From Cupriavidus consociatus (GTDB lineage Bacteria; Pseudomonadota; Gammaproteobacteria; Burkholderiales; Burkholderiaceae), in NCBI RefSeq assembly GCF_017814975.1, contig NZ_JAGIQA010000005.1, positions 124,001 through 188,000 on the forward strand: a stretch of 64,000 bases of DNA, read 5' to 3'. The position numbers and the translations under genes are program-made. This document shows positions 1 to 9,196 of the stretch, one piece after another. Under the pieces are notes generated by a model that was given only the letters and a program-made list of their open reading frames with translations, was not told where the DNA came from and made no database searches. How positions within the stretch are numbered: the stretch's first letter is position 1; every line of letters starts with the position of its first letter.

Positions 1-992
1 CGCTGGGCTGGCTGTCCGACCGTATCGGACGCAAGCCGGTGATGGTGGCCGGGCTGCTGCTGTTCATCGCCGGCGGCCTGGTGGCGGCTTTCTCCGATAC
101 TCTGACGGGCATCATCGCCGGCCGCGCGCTGCAGGGCATGGGCGCGATCTCGGCGGCCATCACCGCCTGCATCGCCGACCTCACGCGCGAGCGCCATCGC
201 ACCAAGGCGATGGCGATGGTCGGCGGCAGCATCGGCCTGACCTTTGCGCTGTCGCTGGTGATTGCCTCGCCGCTGCTGCACAGCATCGGCATGCCGGGCA
301 TCTTCAGCCTGATGTCGGTGCTGGGGCTGGTGGCCATCGGCGTGACGCTGTTCCTGGTCCCGACGCCGCCCGCGCCCCACCCGGTGCGGCTGCCCTTTCG
401 CAAGGTGCTGCTCAACGCCGACCTGGCGCGGCTGAATGTCGGCGTGCTGGCGCTCCATGCATCGCAGGTGGCCATGTTCATGGTGGTGCCGGCGATGCTG
501 ACCGATGCCGGCATGCCGCTCGACCAGCACTGGAAGGTCTATCTGCCGGTGGTGCTGGTGTCGTTCGTGCTGATGCTGGGCCCGATGATGGCGGCCGAGC
601 GCTACGGCCGTGTACGTCCGGTGCTGCTGGGCGCGGTGGCGCTGATGACCGCGGTGCAGCTGCTGTTCGCAGCGGTGCACGGCCTGTGGGCCATCGTCGG
701 CGTGCTTTTGCTGTTCTTTGTCGCGTTCAACGTGCTGGAGGCGATGCAGCCCTCGCTGGTGTCGCGCTACGCCGCGGCCGCGCGCGGCGCGGCACTCGGC
801 GTGTACAACACCACGCAGGCGCTGGGCCTGTTCCTGGGCGGCGCCGTCGGCGGCTGGCTGCTCAAGCACGAGGGCCGCAGCGCGGTGTTCGTCGGCTGCG
901 CGGCCGTGCTGCTGCTCTGGCTTATAATCGCCTGGAGCATGAAGGCACCCCCCGCCCGCGGGCAGGAGGCCGCACCTGCGCAGGCTGCATGA
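1..992 (+). CDS. MFS transporter, 5' end missing (YajR-like)
   Basis: This is the C-terminal part of a major facilitator superfamily permease of the inner membrane; its beginning lies left of the window. Reading from base 3, the frame opens with LGWLSDRIGRKPV, the MFS loop 2-3 motif (motif A), so only the first one or two helices are missing. About ten hydrophobic helices follow, and the tail is Ala/Pro-rich and cytoplasmic. The resemblance to drug:proton antiporters such as YajR is by overall feel; the substrate cannot be read from the sequence. In Burkholderiales an MFS gene commonly sits between uvrA and ssb, which fits the ssb gene downstream. An ATG at 42 is in frame but is internal to the motif and is not the start. 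Confidence 0.9.
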   Translation, partial: LGWLSDRIGRKPVMVAGLLLFIAGGLVAAFSDTLTGIIAGRALQGMGAISAAITACIADLTRERHRTKAMAMVGGSIGLTFALSLVIASPLLHSIGMPGIFSLMSVLGLVAIGVTLFLVPTPPAPHPVRLPFRKVLLNADLARLNVGVLALHASQVAMFMVVPAMLTDAGMPLDQHWKVYLPVVLVSFVLMLGPMMAAERYGRVRPVLLGAVALMTAVQLLFAAVHGLWAIVGVLLLFFVAFNVLEAMQPSLVSRYAAAARGAALGVYNTTQALGLFLGGAVGGWLLKHEGRSAVFVGCAAVLLLWLIIAWSMKAPPARGQEAAPAQAA

Positions 993-1270
993 AGTTGCCC
1001 TGGCATCGCATCAATCCGTAACGCTTTCCGGGCCGAAAATGGCCTAGCATGATCGCGCCACCCGACACCGGCCGGGCGGCGCGATGTTCGTTTACGTTGC
1101 TTGCGCCCGTTGCTGCGCCGCAGTGACGGCGCAGTGCCGAACCAGGCAACCGGCCACGGTAGCCGCCGGCGCAGTATCGGATCACACTTGCAGTCAGCTT
1201 CACCCTCATCGTATTGCCACCGTATTGCCACGCTTTTCAACACAGCGCGTGGCTTTTGGAGAACATTCAC

Positions 1271-1837
1271 ATGGCCTCGGTCAACAAAGTCATTCTCGTC
1301 GGCAACCTCGGCGCCGACCCCGAAACCCGCTACATGCCCAGCGGCGATGCCGTCACCAACCTTCGCCTGGCGACCACCGATCGCTACAAGGACAAGCAGT
1401 CCGGCGAGATGAAGGAAGCCACCGAGTGGCACCGCGTTTCGATGTTCGGCAAGCTGGCCGAAATCGCCGGCCAGTACCTGCGCAAGGGTTCGTCGGTCTA
1501 TATCGAAGGCCGCATCCGCACGCGCAAGTGGCAGGACCAGTCCGGCCAGGACAAGTACTCGACCGAAATCGTTGCCGACCAGATGCAGATGCTGGGCTCG
1601 CGCCAGGGCGGCGGCGGTGGCGATGAAGGCGGCTATGGCGGCGGTGGTGGCGGTGGCGGTGGCTACAGCCGTGAAGCGCAAGGTGGTGGTGGTGGCTACG
1701 GCGGCGGCCGTGGTGGCCAGGGCGGCCAGGGCGGCCAGGGCGGCCAGGGCGGCGGCCAGGGTGGTGGCGGCGCGCGTCGCCCGCAGCAGGCACCGTCGAA
1801 CGGTTTCGAGGATATGGACGACGACATTCCGTTCTGA
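1271..1837 (+). CDS. ssb: Single-stranded DNA-binding protein SSB
   Basis: 188-aa cytoplasmic protein that coats single-stranded DNA in replication, repair and recombination. The OB fold spans about residues 1-110 ([20 protein letters not shown], then the [12 protein letters not shown] and [13 protein letters not shown] strands). A long Gly/Gln-rich linker (about 115-170) contains tandem GGQ units encoded by a 9-bp repeat. The acidic tip DMDDDIPF is the site that binds partner proteins. The start at 1271 is chosen because the OB fold begins there and GGAGA lies about 10 bases upstream. An upstream in-frame ATG at 1214 would add 19 residues unlike the family. A strong terminator follows directly, so ssb looks monocistronic or the last gene of its unit. 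Confidence 0.98.
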   Translation: MASVNKVILVGNLGADPETRYMPSGDAVTNLRLATTDRYKDKQSGEMKEATEWHRVSMFGKLAEIAGQYLRKGSSVYIEGRIRTRKWQDQSGQDKYSTEIVADQMQMLGSRQGGGGGDEGGYGGGGGGGGGYSREAQGGGGGYGGGRGGQGGQGGQGGQGGGQGGGGARRPQQAPSNGFEDMDDDIPF

Positions 1838-1865
1838 TCTCGTGTAACCGGACTCCGAGAAGATC

Positions 1866-1893
1866 AACCCCGCCTCTGCGCGGGGTTTTTTTA
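1866..1893 (+). terminator. Rho-independent terminator of ssb
   Basis: Stem CCCCGC (1868-1873) pairs with GCGGGG (1880-1885) around a 6-base loop and is followed by seven T (1886-1892). It lies about 30 bases after the ssb stop codon. Confidence 0.9.
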
Positions 1894-2114
1894 TATCCGC
1901 AGACGTCTCCCTGCGCTGGCCATGCCGGCGTGTTTTTTATACGTTTTTTACGCCGATCCGCTTCCTTTCTACCCGGCTTTTACGGCGCAGTCGGTAAGCT
2001 GCATGCCGGGCCTCACTCAAGGATGCCAGCCGTGACCGGCCGCACTGCGCCAGCCAGGCGCCGATGCGGCGCTTCGGGCAGGCGGTTCTGCTAGCATGGG
2101 GCGCGAGCTTTCCC

Positions 2115-5024
2115 ATGCCTGATACCGAACTCCGCGCCGCCGGCGCACGCCCCGATCCCGATGCCCTGCTCAGACAGGTGCAGGCCGAAACGGCACGGGC
2201 CGCGCGCGGCAAGCTCCGGGTCTACTTCGGCGCATCGGCGGGTGTCGGCAAGACCTTTGCCATGCTTGCCGCGGCGCGCGCGGCGGCGGCGCAAGGCGTC
2301 GACGTCGTCATCGGCGTGGTCGAGACCCACGGCCGCGCGGAAACCGAAGCGCTGGTCGACGGCATCGAGCGCCTGCCGATGAAGGCGGTGCCGTACCGCG
2401 AGCGCGTGCTGAGCGAGTTCGACCTCGACGCGGCGCTGGCGCGCCGTCCCGCGCTGGTGCTGGTCGACGAACTGGCGCATTCGAACGCGCCGGGCAGCCG
2501 CCATCCCAAGCGCTGGCAGGACATCCAGGAGCTGCAGGCGGCCGGCATCGACGTGTGGACCACGGTCAATGTGCAGCACCTCGAGAGCCTGAACGAGGCC
2601 GTCGGCGGCATCACCGGCATCCGCGTGTGGGAGACCGTGCCCGACACGGTCTTCGACGGCGCCGACGAGGTCGTGCTGGTCGACCTGCCGGCCGATGAAC
2701 TGCTGCGCCGGCTGAAGGAGGGCAAGGTCTACCTGCCCGAGCAGGCGCGGCATGCGGCGCGCAACTTCTTCCGCAAGGGCAACCTGATCGCGCTGCGCGA
2801 ACTGGCGCTGCGCCGCACCGCTGACCGCATCGACGACGATATGCGCGCCTGGCGCCAGTCCGAAGCCGTGCAGGCGGTGTGGCGCACGCGCGAGGCGGTG
2901 CTTGCCTGCATCGGCAGCGGCGACGATGCGGAGCAGGTGGTGCGCAGCGCGCGCCGGCTCGCCGGGCAGCTCGATTGCGACTGGCACGTGGTGACGGTGG
3001 CGAAGCCCCGGCTCGCACCCCGTTCCGAAGCCGCGCGGCTGCGCCTGCAGGCGGCAATGCGTCTAGCCGAGGAACTGGGCGCGCGGACCGAGACACTGGC
3101 CGGCAACGACATGGTGCTGGCGGTGGCCGGATACGTGCGGCGCCATAACCTGACCAAGGTCGTGCTCGGCCGCGCGCCGGCGGACTGGCGCCACGGCGGC
3201 TCGCTGGTGGAGCGCGCGCGCACGCTGCTGGGGCTGGCACTGGCGCCGTTCGTCAGTGGGCCAGGCTGGCTACCCGGCCGCCGCGCCAGCTTTGCCGATG
3301 CGCTGGCGCGCGGCTGCCCCGAGATCGATATCATCCGCGTGGCCGCCGTCATGACGCGCGCCGACCTGCGTCCGCGCCATGCCGCCGACGACACGGCAAC
3401 CACGGCAAGCACCGAAGGCGCCAGGCGCAAGGACTACGCCTGGGCCGTGGTCTGGTGCGCGGGCGCGACGCTGCTGTCGGCGCTGGCGCTGCCGTGGTTC
3501 GACGTGGTCAATATCGTCATGCTCTTCCTGGTGGCGGTGGTCGGCGTGGCGCTGCGCCATGGCCGCGGGCCGGCGGCGCTGGCGTCGGTGCTGGCGGTGG
3601 CGGCGTTCGATTTCTTCTTCGTGCCGCCACGGTTGTCGTTCGCCGTCAGCGACGTGCAGTACCTGCTGACCTTCCTGGTGCTGCTGTCGGTGGGTCTGGT
3701 GATCGGCCAGCTTACGGCCGGGCTGCGCGAGCAGGCGCGGCTGGCGGTGCAGCGCGAAGAGGATGCGCGCACGCTGTACGAGCTGGCGCGCGAGCTGTCG
3801 GCGGCATTGCAGTCCGAACAGATCGTCGCGATCGGCAGCCGCTTCCTGCGCGCCGCCTTCGATGCCAGTTCGGCCTTCTTCCTGGTCTCGGCGGATGGGC
3901 GGCTGCTGCCGCCGGTGTCGGATGACGGCCCGGCGCGCAGCATGGGAGACAGCACCGGCCACACCGACTCGATCGACCGCGTGCTTGCCGAATGGGTGTT
4001 CCACCATGGCCAGCCGGCAGGCACCGGCACCGACACGCTGCCGGGCAGCACGGTGCTGTACCTGCCGCTGAAGGCGCCGATGCGCACCCGCGGCGTGCTC
4101 GCCATAGAGCCTGCGGTGCCGCACGCGTTCGCGCAGCCAGCGCTACGACGCCAGGCCGACGTGTTCTGCACGCTGATCGCGATCGCGATCGAGCGGCTGC
4201 ACTATGTCGAGGTGGCACAGCAGGCGCTGTTGTCGATGGAATCGGAGCGCCTGCGCAGCTCGCTGCTGGCCGCGGTCTCGCATGACCTGCGCACGCCTCT
4301 GACCAGCCTGATCGGCATGGCGGAAACCATGCAGCGCGGCACGCCGCCGCTGGCCCCGCCACTGGACGAAACCGTCGCCGCGATGCTGGAGCAGGCGCGC
4401 CGCATGCGGACCATGGTAGTCAACCTGCTCGACATGGCCAGGCTGCAGGGCCGCGACGTGCGCATCAGGCAAGAGTGGCAGTCGATCGAGGAACTGGCCG
4501 GCGCGAGCGTGGCGGCGATGCGCGAAGCGCTGGCGCGCCACCGCGTTGTCGTGGCCAACCTGTCGCAAGTGCCGCTGGTGGAGTGCGATGCCGTACTGGT
4601 CGAGCGCGTGCTGTGCAACCTGCTGGAGAATGCCGCCAAGTACACCCCGCCAGGCACCGAAATCCGGTTGTCCGCCATGGCTGCGGGCGACGAGGTTTGG
4701 GTCGTGGTCGAAGACGACGGCCCGGGCGTGCCGCGCGGCAGGGAGCGGCAGATCTTCGAGAAATTCACGCGCGGCGAACGCGAGTCCGCGACCGCGGGTG
4801 TCGGGTTGGGTCTGGCCGTATGCGAGGCCATTATGCAGGCGCACGGCGGCCGCATCTGGGTGGAGCCGGCGCAGCGGCAGGATCAGCCAGCGCATCCCGA
4901 CGACGGCACCGGCGCGCGCTTCACGATCGCGTTGCCGCGCGGCAATCCGCCGGCGATCGAGCCGGAGCCGGCCGCTCTGCCCGAGCCGCCCGAGCCGTCG
5001 CCAACCAGGCAAGGAGAGGCCTAG
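2115..5024 (+). CDS. kdpD: Sensor histidine kinase KdpD
   Basis: 969-aa membrane sensor kinase that responds to potassium limitation or turgor and phosphorylates KdpE. An N-terminal KdpD domain carries a P-loop-like GASAGVGKT at about residues 39-47, then an Usp-like domain (about 250-370). Four closely spaced membrane helices lie at about 441-540, followed by a GAF-like stretch. The HisKA box SHDLRTPLT has the phosphoacceptor His at about 723, and the HATPase domain shows NLLENAAKYTP and GVGLGLAVCEAI. Start 2115 (MPDTELRAAG) is preferred over the in-frame ATG at 2064 because of length and a G-rich site just upstream. The stop codon abuts the kdpE start. Oddity: kdpFABC, the usual partners, are not adjacent; the upstream neighbour is ssb with its terminator. 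Confidence 0.95.
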   Translation: MPDTELRAAGARPDPDALLRQVQAETARAARGKLRVYFGASAGVGKTFAMLAAARAAAAQGVDVVIGVVETHGRAETEALVDGIERLPMKAVPYRERVLSEFDLDAALARRPALVLVDELAHSNAPGSRHPKRWQDIQELQAAGIDVWTTVNVQHLESLNEAVGGITGIRVWETVPDTVFDGADEVVLVDLPADELLRRLKEGKVYLPEQARHAARNFFRKGNLIALRELALRRTADRIDDDMRAWRQSEAVQAVWRTREAVLACIGSGDDAEQVVRSARRLAGQLDCDWHVVTVAKPRLAPRSEAARLRLQAAMRLAEELGARTETLAGNDMVLAVAGYVRRHNLTKVVLGRAPADWRHGGSLVERARTLLGLALAPFVSGPGWLPGRRASFADALARGCPEIDIIRVAAVMTRADLRPRHAADDTATTASTEGARRKDYAWAVVWCAGATLLSALALPWFDVVNIVMLFLVAVVGVALRHGRGPAALASVLAVAAFDFFFVPPRLSFAVSDVQYLLTFLVLLSVGLVIGQLTAGLREQARLAVQREEDARTLYELARELSAALQSEQIVAIGSRFLRAAFDASSAFFLVSADGRLLPPVSDDGPARSMGDSTGHTDSIDRVLAEWVFHHGQPAGTGTDTLPGSTVLYLPLKAPMRTRGVLAIEPAVPHAFAQPALRRQADVFCTLIAIAIERLHYVEVAQQALLSMESERLRSSLLAAVSHDLRTPLTSLIGMAETMQRGTPPLAPPLDETVAAMLEQARRMRTMVVNLLDMARLQGRDVRIRQEWQSIEELAGASVAAMREALARHRVVVANLSQVPLVECDAVLVERVLCNLLENAAKYTPPGTEIRLSAMAAGDEVWVVVEDDGPGVPRGRERQIFEKFTRGERESATAGVGLGLAVCEAIMQAHGGRIWVEPAQRQDQPAHPDDGTGARFTIALPRGNPPAIEPEPAALPEPPEPSPTRQGEA

Positions 5025-5720
5025 ATGCCGTTCGATTTTTCGCCAACGATCCTGCTCGTCGAGGACGAACCGCATATCCGCCGCTTTGTCCGCCTGACGC
5101 TGGAGGCCCAGGGCTGCACGGTGCACGAGGCCGAGTCGCTCAAGCGCGGCCTGATCGAGGCCGGCACGCGGCAGCCCGACCTGGTCATCCTCGACCTCGG
5201 CCTGCCGGACGGCGACGGGCTCAAGCTGATCGGCGAGGTGCGAACGTGGACCGCCGTGCCGATCCTGGTGCTGTCCGCGCGCAGCGGCGAAGCCGACAAG
5301 GTCGGCGCGCTGGATGCGGGTGCCGACGACTACCTGACCAAGCCCTTCGGCGTGGCCGAGCTGGTGGCGCGCCTGCGCGTGCTGCTGCGCCGGCATGCCC
5401 GCGCCGACGCGCACGGCTCCAGCCAGGTCACGTTCGGCGAGGTCCAGGTCGACCTTGCCAACCGCGTGGTCACGCGCGGCGGGCAGGCAGTGCACCTGAC
5501 GCCGATCGAGTACCGGCTGCTGGCCGTGCTGATCGCGCATCGCGGCAAGGTCATGACGCACCGCGAACTGCTGCGCGAGGTGTGGGGGCCCGCGCAGTCG
5601 GAAAGCAGCCAGTACCTGCGCGTCTACATGGGACACCTGCGGCACAAGCTCGAAGCGGACCCGGCGCAGCCGGCCCACCTGCTGACCGAAGTGGGGCTGG
5701 GCTACCGGTTCGCCGGATAA
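5025..5720 (+). CDS. kdpE: Response regulator KdpE (OmpR type)
   Basis: 231-aa DNA-binding response regulator paired with KdpD. The receiver domain spans residues 1-120, with acidic pocket EDE (13-15), phosphoacceptor Asp57 in ILDLGLPDGDG, and Lys106 in LTKPFG. The C-terminal winged helix (about 130-231) contains HLTPIEYRLLAVL and the recognition region with EVWGP and YLRVYMGHLRHKLE. The start codon directly follows the kdpD stop, and AGGAGAGG at the end of kdpD serves as ribosome site, so the two genes are co-transcribed. The known target is the kdpFABC promoter; none is visible here, so its regulon must be elsewhere or different. Confidence 0.95.
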   Translation: MPFDFSPTILLVEDEPHIRRFVRLTLEAQGCTVHEAESLKRGLIEAGTRQPDLVILDLGLPDGDGLKLIGEVRTWTAVPILVLSARSGEADKVGALDAGADDYLTKPFGVAELVARLRVLLRRHARADAHGSSQVTFGEVQVDLANRVVTRGGQAVHLTPIEYRLLAVLIAHRGKVMTHRELLREVWGPAQSESSQYLRVYMGHLRHKLEADPAQPAHLLTEVGLGYRFAG

Positions 5721-5745
5721 GACGGTACTTTCAGCGGTCATCCCG

Positions 5746-6672
5746 CTACCACGCGCTGTCCGCGCCGCCCGGCCCGCGGGCACGGTGGCCGGCAAACCGC
5801 TCCAGCATGAAATCCACCAGTGCCCGCACCTTGTCGGGCCGGTGATTGCGCGCGGGGAACACCAGGTAGATGTCCGCCGGCGCAAGTTGCCACTGCGGCA
5901 GCACGCGGCGCAGCGCCCCGCTGCGCAGGTGCTCGGCCACGTCCCATTCGGAGCGCACCAGCACGCCCTGTCCGTCGAGCGCCCATGCCAGCGCCGATTC
6001 GCCGTCGTTGGTGCTCATGGTGCCGCGTACCTTGACCGTTTCCTGTTGCGCGCCGTTGCGCAGATGCCAGGTGCCGAAGGTCTCGTCGGCCTCGCGGATA
6101 AAGATGCAGTTGTGCCGCGCCAGCTCGCGCGGATTCGCCGGCTCGCCAGCGGCCTGCAGGTAGGACGGCGCGGCGCACAGCAGGCGGCGGTTGTTGGCGA
6201 GCAGCCGCGCGGTGAGCCGCACGTCGGGCAGCTCGCCGAAATGGATCAGCGCGTCCAGGCCCTGTTCGACCAGGTTGAGCGGCCGGTCGCTCAGGTGCAG
6301 CTGGACCTCGATCCTGGGAAACGCGCGCGCGAATGCCGACAGCGCCGGCGCGATATGGCGGCGGCCGAAGCCCAGCGTCGCGCCGATCTTCAGCAGGCCG
6401 TGCGGCGTGCTGCTGCTGCCGGCGATGGCGCGTTCCAGCGCTTCCATTTCCGCCAGGATGCGCGTGCCTTCGACCAGGTAGCTTTCGCCCTCCGGCGTCA
6501 GGCTGATGCGCCGCGTGGTCCGGTGCAGCAGCCGCACGCCCAGCCGCGCTTCCAGTGCCGCCAGCCGCTTGCTGACCGCGGGTGGCGTCACGCCGAGTTC
6601 CTGCGCTGCCGCGGCCAGGCTGCCGTGCTTGTTGATGCACTGGAAAAAGGCGAGGTCGGAAAAGTTGTCCAT
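5746..6672 (-). CDS. LysR-family transcriptional regulator
   Basis: 308-aa regulator with the LysR winged HTH at residues 4-62 (HGSLAAAAQELGVTPPAVSK) and the substrate-binding effector domain from about 90 to 295. The style (MDNFSDLAFFQCINKHGSL, GLLKIGATLGFGRRHIAPAL) is that of the DmlR/CrgA-like subgroup, which often controls carboxylic acid catabolism. It is divergent from the Bug receptor and leuCD-like genes across about 100 bases, so it probably regulates them in response to a substrate or intermediate. It converges on kdpE with a 25-base gap. The actual effector is unknown. Confidence 0.93.
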   Translation of the reverse strand: MDNFSDLAFFQCINKHGSLAAAAQELGVTPPAVSKRLAALEARLGVRLLHRTTRRISLTPEGESYLVEGTRILAEMEALERAIAGSSSTPHGLLKIGATLGFGRRHIAPALSAFARAFPRIEVQLHLSDRPLNLVEQGLDALIHFGELPDVRLTARLLANNRRLLCAAPSYLQAAGEPANPRELARHNCIFIREADETFGTWHLRNGAQQETVKVRGTMSTNDGESALAWALDGQGVLVRSEWDVAEHLRSGALRRVLPQWQLAPADIYLVFPARNHRPDKVRALVDFMLERFAGHRARGPGGADSAW

Positions 6673-6774
6673 TGCTGAATTGCAGGAACTAAAGAAGTAA
6701 CGGAGTCTGAATTATGTTTCTCCGGGGCAATGATACGATCGTTTCCACAACAATTCATCCCACAGGAGACGCCC

Positions 6775-7749
6775 GTGAAACTTGTCCGCCTGACTGCCAT
6801 GCTGGCCTGTGCCGCGGCTTTCACCGCCACCGCTGGCAGTGCCGCCGCCCAGTCCTATCCCCAGCGTCCGGTGCGCCTGATCGTGCCGTATGCCCCCGGC
6901 GGCAGCGCCGACATCGCCGCGCGCCTGGTCGCCGATGCCTGGGCCAGGAGCCTGGCCGGCACCATCGTGGTGGAGAACCGCGCCGGCGCAGGCGGCAACA
7001 TCGGTGTCGACGCGGTCGCCAAGGCGCCCGCCGACGGCTACACCATCGGCCTGCAGACGGTGTCGCTGGCGATCAACCCCGGCCTGTTCCCGCGCATGCC
7101 GTACGACACCCTGAAGGACCTCGCGCCGATCGGCATGGTCGCCAGCTCGCAGCACGTCCTCGTGGTCAACAACAACATCCCGGCCAAGACGCTGCCGGAA
7201 CTGATCGCCGCGGCGAAGGCTCAGCCGGGCAAGCTGACCTACGGCTCGGCCGGCAATGGCAGCACCTTCCATATGTCGGCGGAACTGTTCAAGTCGGTGG
7301 CCAACGTGTCCATCGTCCACGTGCCGTATCGCGGCGGCGGCCCGGCGCTGGTCGACACCATTGCCGGCCAGGTCGACATGAGCTTCCCGGTGGTGTCCGC
7401 GGCCCAGCAGCATGTGCAGGGCGGCAGGCTCAAGGCGCTCGCCGTGACCGGTTCGAAGCGCTCCGCCCAGCTGCCGAACGTGCCGACGGCGGCCGAGGCC
7501 GGTCTGCCGGGCTACAACTTCGAAACCTGGTTCATGGTGTTCGCGCCCACGGGCACGCCCAAGCCGGTCATCGACAAGCTGAACACCGCGCTGAATGCCG
7601 CGCTCGCGACGCCGGCCACGCGGGACCGCATGCTCAAGGAAGGCTTCGAGCCGACGCCGAGCACGCCCGCGGCCGCCCGCCAGCGGCTGGAAAAAGAAAT
7701 GCCCGTGTGGGCCAACCTGATCAAGCAGCGCGGCATCACCGCGGAATGA
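6775..7749 (+). CDS. Bug/TctC family periplasmic solute receptor
   Basis: 324-aa periplasmic binding protein of the Bug (tripartite tricarboxylate, TctC) family that captures carboxylate-type ligands. The signal peptide is about 1-25 (KLVRLTAMLACAAAF...GSAAAQS). Family hallmarks are YPQRPVRLIVPYAPGGSAD and VVENRAGAGGNIG early in the mature protein and VPYRGGGPALVDTIAGQVDM in the middle. The GTG at 6775 is chosen because AGGAGA lies 8 bases upstream and the signal peptide begins there; an in-frame ATG at 6730 would add 15 residues. No TctA/TctB membrane genes are adjacent, which is typical of orphan Bug receptors in Burkholderiales. Its place before leuCD-like genes suggests that it binds the hydroxy- or unsaturated diacid these enzymes process. 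Confidence 0.95.
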   Translation: MKLVRLTAMLACAAAFTATAGSAAAQSYPQRPVRLIVPYAPGGSADIAARLVADAWARSLAGTIVVENRAGAGGNIGVDAVAKAPADGYTIGLQTVSLAINPGLFPRMPYDTLKDLAPIGMVASSQHVLVVNNNIPAKTLPELIAAAKAQPGKLTYGSAGNGSTFHMSAELFKSVANVSIVHVPYRGGGPALVDTIAGQVDMSFPVVSAAQQHVQGGRLKALAVTGSKRSAQLPNVPTAAEAGLPGYNFETWFMVFAPTGTPKPVIDKLNTALNAALATPATRDRMLKEGFEPTPSTPAAARQRLEKEMPVWANLIKQRGITAE

Positions 7750-7777
7750 CCGTCATACCGTTACCAAGGCTTGTGCC

Positions 7778-9196
7778 ATGACACCCCGCACCCTGTACCA
7801 GAAGCTGGTCGATTCCCACACCGTCGCCAGGATCGACGACGACAACGTGCTGTTGTATTGCGACCTGCACCTGATGAACGAATACACCAGCCCGCAGGCC
7901 TTTGCCGGCCTGCATGAGCAAGGGCGTGGCGTGCTGGTGCCGGGACAGAACGTGGCCGTGGTCAGCCATATCATCCCCACGCACCCCGGCGCGATCCGCG
8001 TCATTGCCGATCCGGCGTCGGCGTTGCAGGCCACCAACCTGCATGCCAACTGCGAGCGGCACGCGATCCCGCTGTTCGACACCAACGACGCGCTGCAGGG
8101 CATCGAGCACGTGGTGGCGCCCGAGCACGGCATGATCCGCCCGGGCACGGTGGTGATCTGCGGCGACAGCCACACCACCACCTACGGTGCGCTCGGCGCG
8201 CTCGGCTTCGGCATCGGCACGTCAGAGGTCGAGCACGTGCTGGCCACGCAGACGCTGGTCTACCGGATGGCAAAGACCATGCGCATCCGCGTGGACGGCA
8301 AGCTGCCGCTCGGCACCACCGCCAAGGACCTGATCCTGCGCATCATCGGCGCGATCGGCGCGCAGGGCGCGCGCGGCTACGTGGTGGAGTACTGCGGCTC
8401 GGCCATCCGCGACCTGAGCATCGAAGCCCGCTTCACGCTGTGCAACATGACGGTCGAGGCCGCCGCGCGCGGCGCGCTGATCGCGCCGGACGAGGCCGCC
8501 ATCGATTACGTGCTGCGTCGCGCTCCGGATATCGATGGCCAGCAGCGCGACGCCGCGCTGCGGTACTGGCAGACGCTGCACAGCGATGCCGGCGCGCAAT
8601 TCGACACGGAATACGTGTTCGACGCCAGCCAGGTCGAGCCGCACGTGACCTGGGGGACCAGCCCCGACCAGGTGCTGCCGGTGTCGGGCCAGGTACCGTT
8701 CCCGGAAGACCAGATCGATGAAGCCGAGCAGCGCTCGGTCGAGCGCGCGCTGGCCTACACGCACCTGCGGCCGGGCGCGACGCTGGCCGGCACGCCGATC
8801 CAGCACGTCTTCATCGGCTCATGCACCAACGGCCGCATCGAAGACCTGCGCGCGGTCGCGAGCGTGGTGCGCGGCAAGACCGTCGCCGCGGGGGTGCGCG
8901 CGATGGTGGTGCCGGGATCGGGCGCGGTGAAGGCACAGGCCGAGCGCGAAGGGCTGGCCGACATCCTCATCGCGGCGGGTTTCGAATGGCGCCAGCCCGG
9001 CTGCTCGATGTGCCTGGCCATGAACGACGACGTGCTCGCCGACGGCGTGCGCTGCGCTTCCACCACCAACCGCAATTTCGAAGGCCGGCAGGGTCGCGGC
9101 GCCATCACCCACCTGATGAGCCCGGCCATGGCGGCCGCGGCGGCCATTACCGGCGCGATCACCGACGTCCGCAATATGGAGCTGTCCCATGCCTGA
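7778..9196 (+). CDS. Aconitase-family hydro-lyase, LeuC-like large subunit
   Basis: 472-aa large subunit of a 3-isopropylmalate dehydratase-type hydro-lyase, a cytosolic [4Fe-4S] enzyme that isomerises or (de)hydrates a malate-like acid. The cluster ligands are visible: Cys349 in FIGSCTNGR and Cys409/Cys412 in PGCSMCLAMN. Also present are GDSHTTTYGALGALGFGIGTSEVEH and, at the end, STTNRNFEGRQGRG. Length matches LeuC. It overlaps the small-subunit gene by 8 bases and follows the Bug receptor by 28. Because leuB and leuA are absent and a LysR/Bug pair is present, I infer a catabolic paralogue (for example for a citraconate, 2-methylmalate or dimethylmalate-like compound) rather than leucine synthesis; that substrate is not shown by the sequence. 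Confidence 0.93.
   Translation: MTPRTLYQKLVDSHTVARIDDDNVLLYCDLHLMNEYTSPQAFAGLHEQGRGVLVPGQNVAVVSHIIPTHPGAIRVIADPASALQATNLHANCERHAIPLFDTNDALQGIEHVVAPEHGMIRPGTVVICGDSHTTTYGALGALGFGIGTSEVEHVLATQTLVYRMAKTMRIRVDGKLPLGTTAKDLILRIIGAIGAQGARGYVVEYCGSAIRDLSIEARFTLCNMTVEAAARGALIAPDEAAIDYVLRRAPDIDGQQRDAALRYWQTLHSDAGAQFDTEYVFDASQVEPHVTWGTSPDQVLPVSGQVPFPEDQIDEAEQRSVERALAYTHLRPGATLAGTPIQHVFIGSCTNGRIEDLRAVASVVRGKTVAAGVRAMVVPGSGAVKAQAEREGLADILIAAGFEWRQPGCSMCLAMNDDVLADGVRCASTTNRNFEGRQGRGAITHLMSPAMAAAAAITGAITDVRNMELSHA

Noticed and set aside
923-928. Perfect TATAAT -10-like hexamer
   Set aside because: It lies inside the conserved last helix of the MFS gene and has no -35 partner; treated as coincidence.
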